From: Streptomyces sp. NRRL S-337
Lineage (GTDB): Bacteria; Actinomycetota; Actinomycetes; Streptomycetales; Streptomycetaceae
Direction of reading: 5' to 3'
Assembly (NCBI RefSeq): GCF_000720175.1
Contig: NZ_JOIX01000040.1
Span: forward strand, 1-64,000
DNA length: 64,000 nt
Position numbers and translations under genes: made by a program. Each line of letters opens with the position of its first letter. The stretch's first letter is position 1. This document shows, piece by piece, positions 63,651-64,000 of this stretch. The notes under the pieces are model-generated. The model was not told the DNA's origin, ran no database searches, and saw only the letters and a list, made by a program, of their open reading frames with translations.

Positions 63651-64000
63651 GTGAGGACGGGCGCAGAAGGGCCGGAGCACGGCGGGCCGGTGATCGCCGT
63701 GCGGGAGCTGGTCAAGACCTACCCCGCACCGCGCGGGCGCCGCGGGGCGGCAGCAGCCCCCGCCGTACGGGCCAACGACGGCATCAGCCTGGACGTACGC
63801 CGCGGGGAGATCTTCGGGCTGCTCGGACCCAACGGCGCCGGCAAGTCCACCCTGGTCCGCCAGCTGACCGGCCTGCTCCGCCCGGACGCCGGCAGCATCC
63901 ACGTCCTCGGCCACGACCTGGTGCGCCACCCCGAACGCGCCGCCCGGCTGCTCGGCTACCTGGGCCAGGAGTCCACCGCCCTCGACGAGCTGACCGTCGC
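63651..64000 (+). CDS. ABC transporter ATP-binding protein, cut by window end
   Basis: Only the first 116 codons are present. The frame reads [20 protein letters not shown], then [27 protein letters not shown] (Walker [10 protein letters not shown]), [15 protein letters not shown] and [17 protein letters not shown] (Q-loop). This is the DrrA/ABC-2 export type, probably followed by a membrane permease beyond the window. A -10-like TACCCT (63638-63643) sits seven bases before the GTG, and there is no ribosome-binding site, so the mRNA may be leaderless. The stop and the signature motif are not visible. Confidence 0.9.
   Translation, partial: MRTGAEGPEHGGPVIAVRELVKTYPAPRGRRGAAAAPAVRANDGISLDVRRGEIFGLLGPNGAGKSTLVRQLTGLLRPDAGSIHVLGHDLVRHPERAARLLGYLGQESTALDELTV

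Overview
This window is a very GC-rich stretch of actinobacterial core chromosome, most likely Streptomyces. The signs are G/C in nearly every third codon position, many GTG starts, an actinobacterial division-and-cell-wall (dcw) cluster ending in ftsZ-pgeF-yggS-sepF-yggT-divIVA, and Streptomyces-type families such as DUF3040, DUF4126, SAV_6107-type HEPN and an Rv2175c-like regulator. I see no insertion sequence, prophage, CRISPR array, tRNA or rRNA. The basis is reading of motifs and gene order; no database search was possible.

Layout. 0.3-9 kb: thiamine and one-carbon metabolism. A TPP riboswitch controls thiO-thiS-thiG on the minus strand; an FAD reductase, a small DNA-binding protein, thiE, metF and a membrane protein with a long Gly/Tyr/Gln/Asp/Pro-rich tail follow on plus; then a CrtI-like oxidoreductase and a DUF4126 protein on minus. 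10.4-14.2 kb: a minus-strand operon of a degenerate ABC ATPase, a YhgE/Pip membrane protein and a TetR regulator, with a TetR-type palindrome at its promoter. 14.4-16.6 kb: HEPN protein, methyltransferase, DUF3040 protein. 17.1-22.9 kb: MoxR-DUF58-(29-codon ORF)-TgpA operon and a beta-carbonic anhydrase on minus. 23.0-41.5 kb: the dcw cluster rsmH-ftsL-ftsI-murE-murF-mraY-murD-ftsW-murG-ftsQ-ftsZ-pgeF-yggS-sepF-yggT-divIVA, closed by a strong terminator. 41.7-45.2 kb: ileS behind an isoleucine T-box. 45.5-49.7 kb: DksA/TraR-like protein with a histone-like tail, lspA, RluA-family synthase, Na+/H+ antiporter. 49.7-58 kb: MscS channel, dienelactone-hydrolase-like protein, PhoD phosphatase, two tandem copies of a 'small membrane protein + membrane-anchored DsbA-like thioredoxin' module, DUF2252 protein. 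58.2-64 kb: dnaE, a 55-residue basic protein, an NYN-domain protein, and the start of an ABC ATPase cut by the window end.

How the genes work together. The dcw genes make lipid II precursors (murE, F, D, mraY, murG), polymerise and cross-link them at the septum (ftsW, ftsI, ftsL, ftsQ), place the ring (ftsZ, sepF) and direct polar growth (divIVA). Many junctions overlap as ATGA or GTGA, implying coupled translation.

Most worth a second look: the duplicated membrane-protein/DsbA module, in which one membrane copy has lost about 47 internal residues; the ABC/YhgE/TetR operon whose ATPase has lost its Walker A lysine and signature; MraZ-box-like repeats on the rsmH promoter although no mraZ gene is present; the 29-codon ORF coupled on both sides in the MoxR operon; the low-complexity-tailed protein behind metF; and the 57-59 bp tandem repeats next to thiG.
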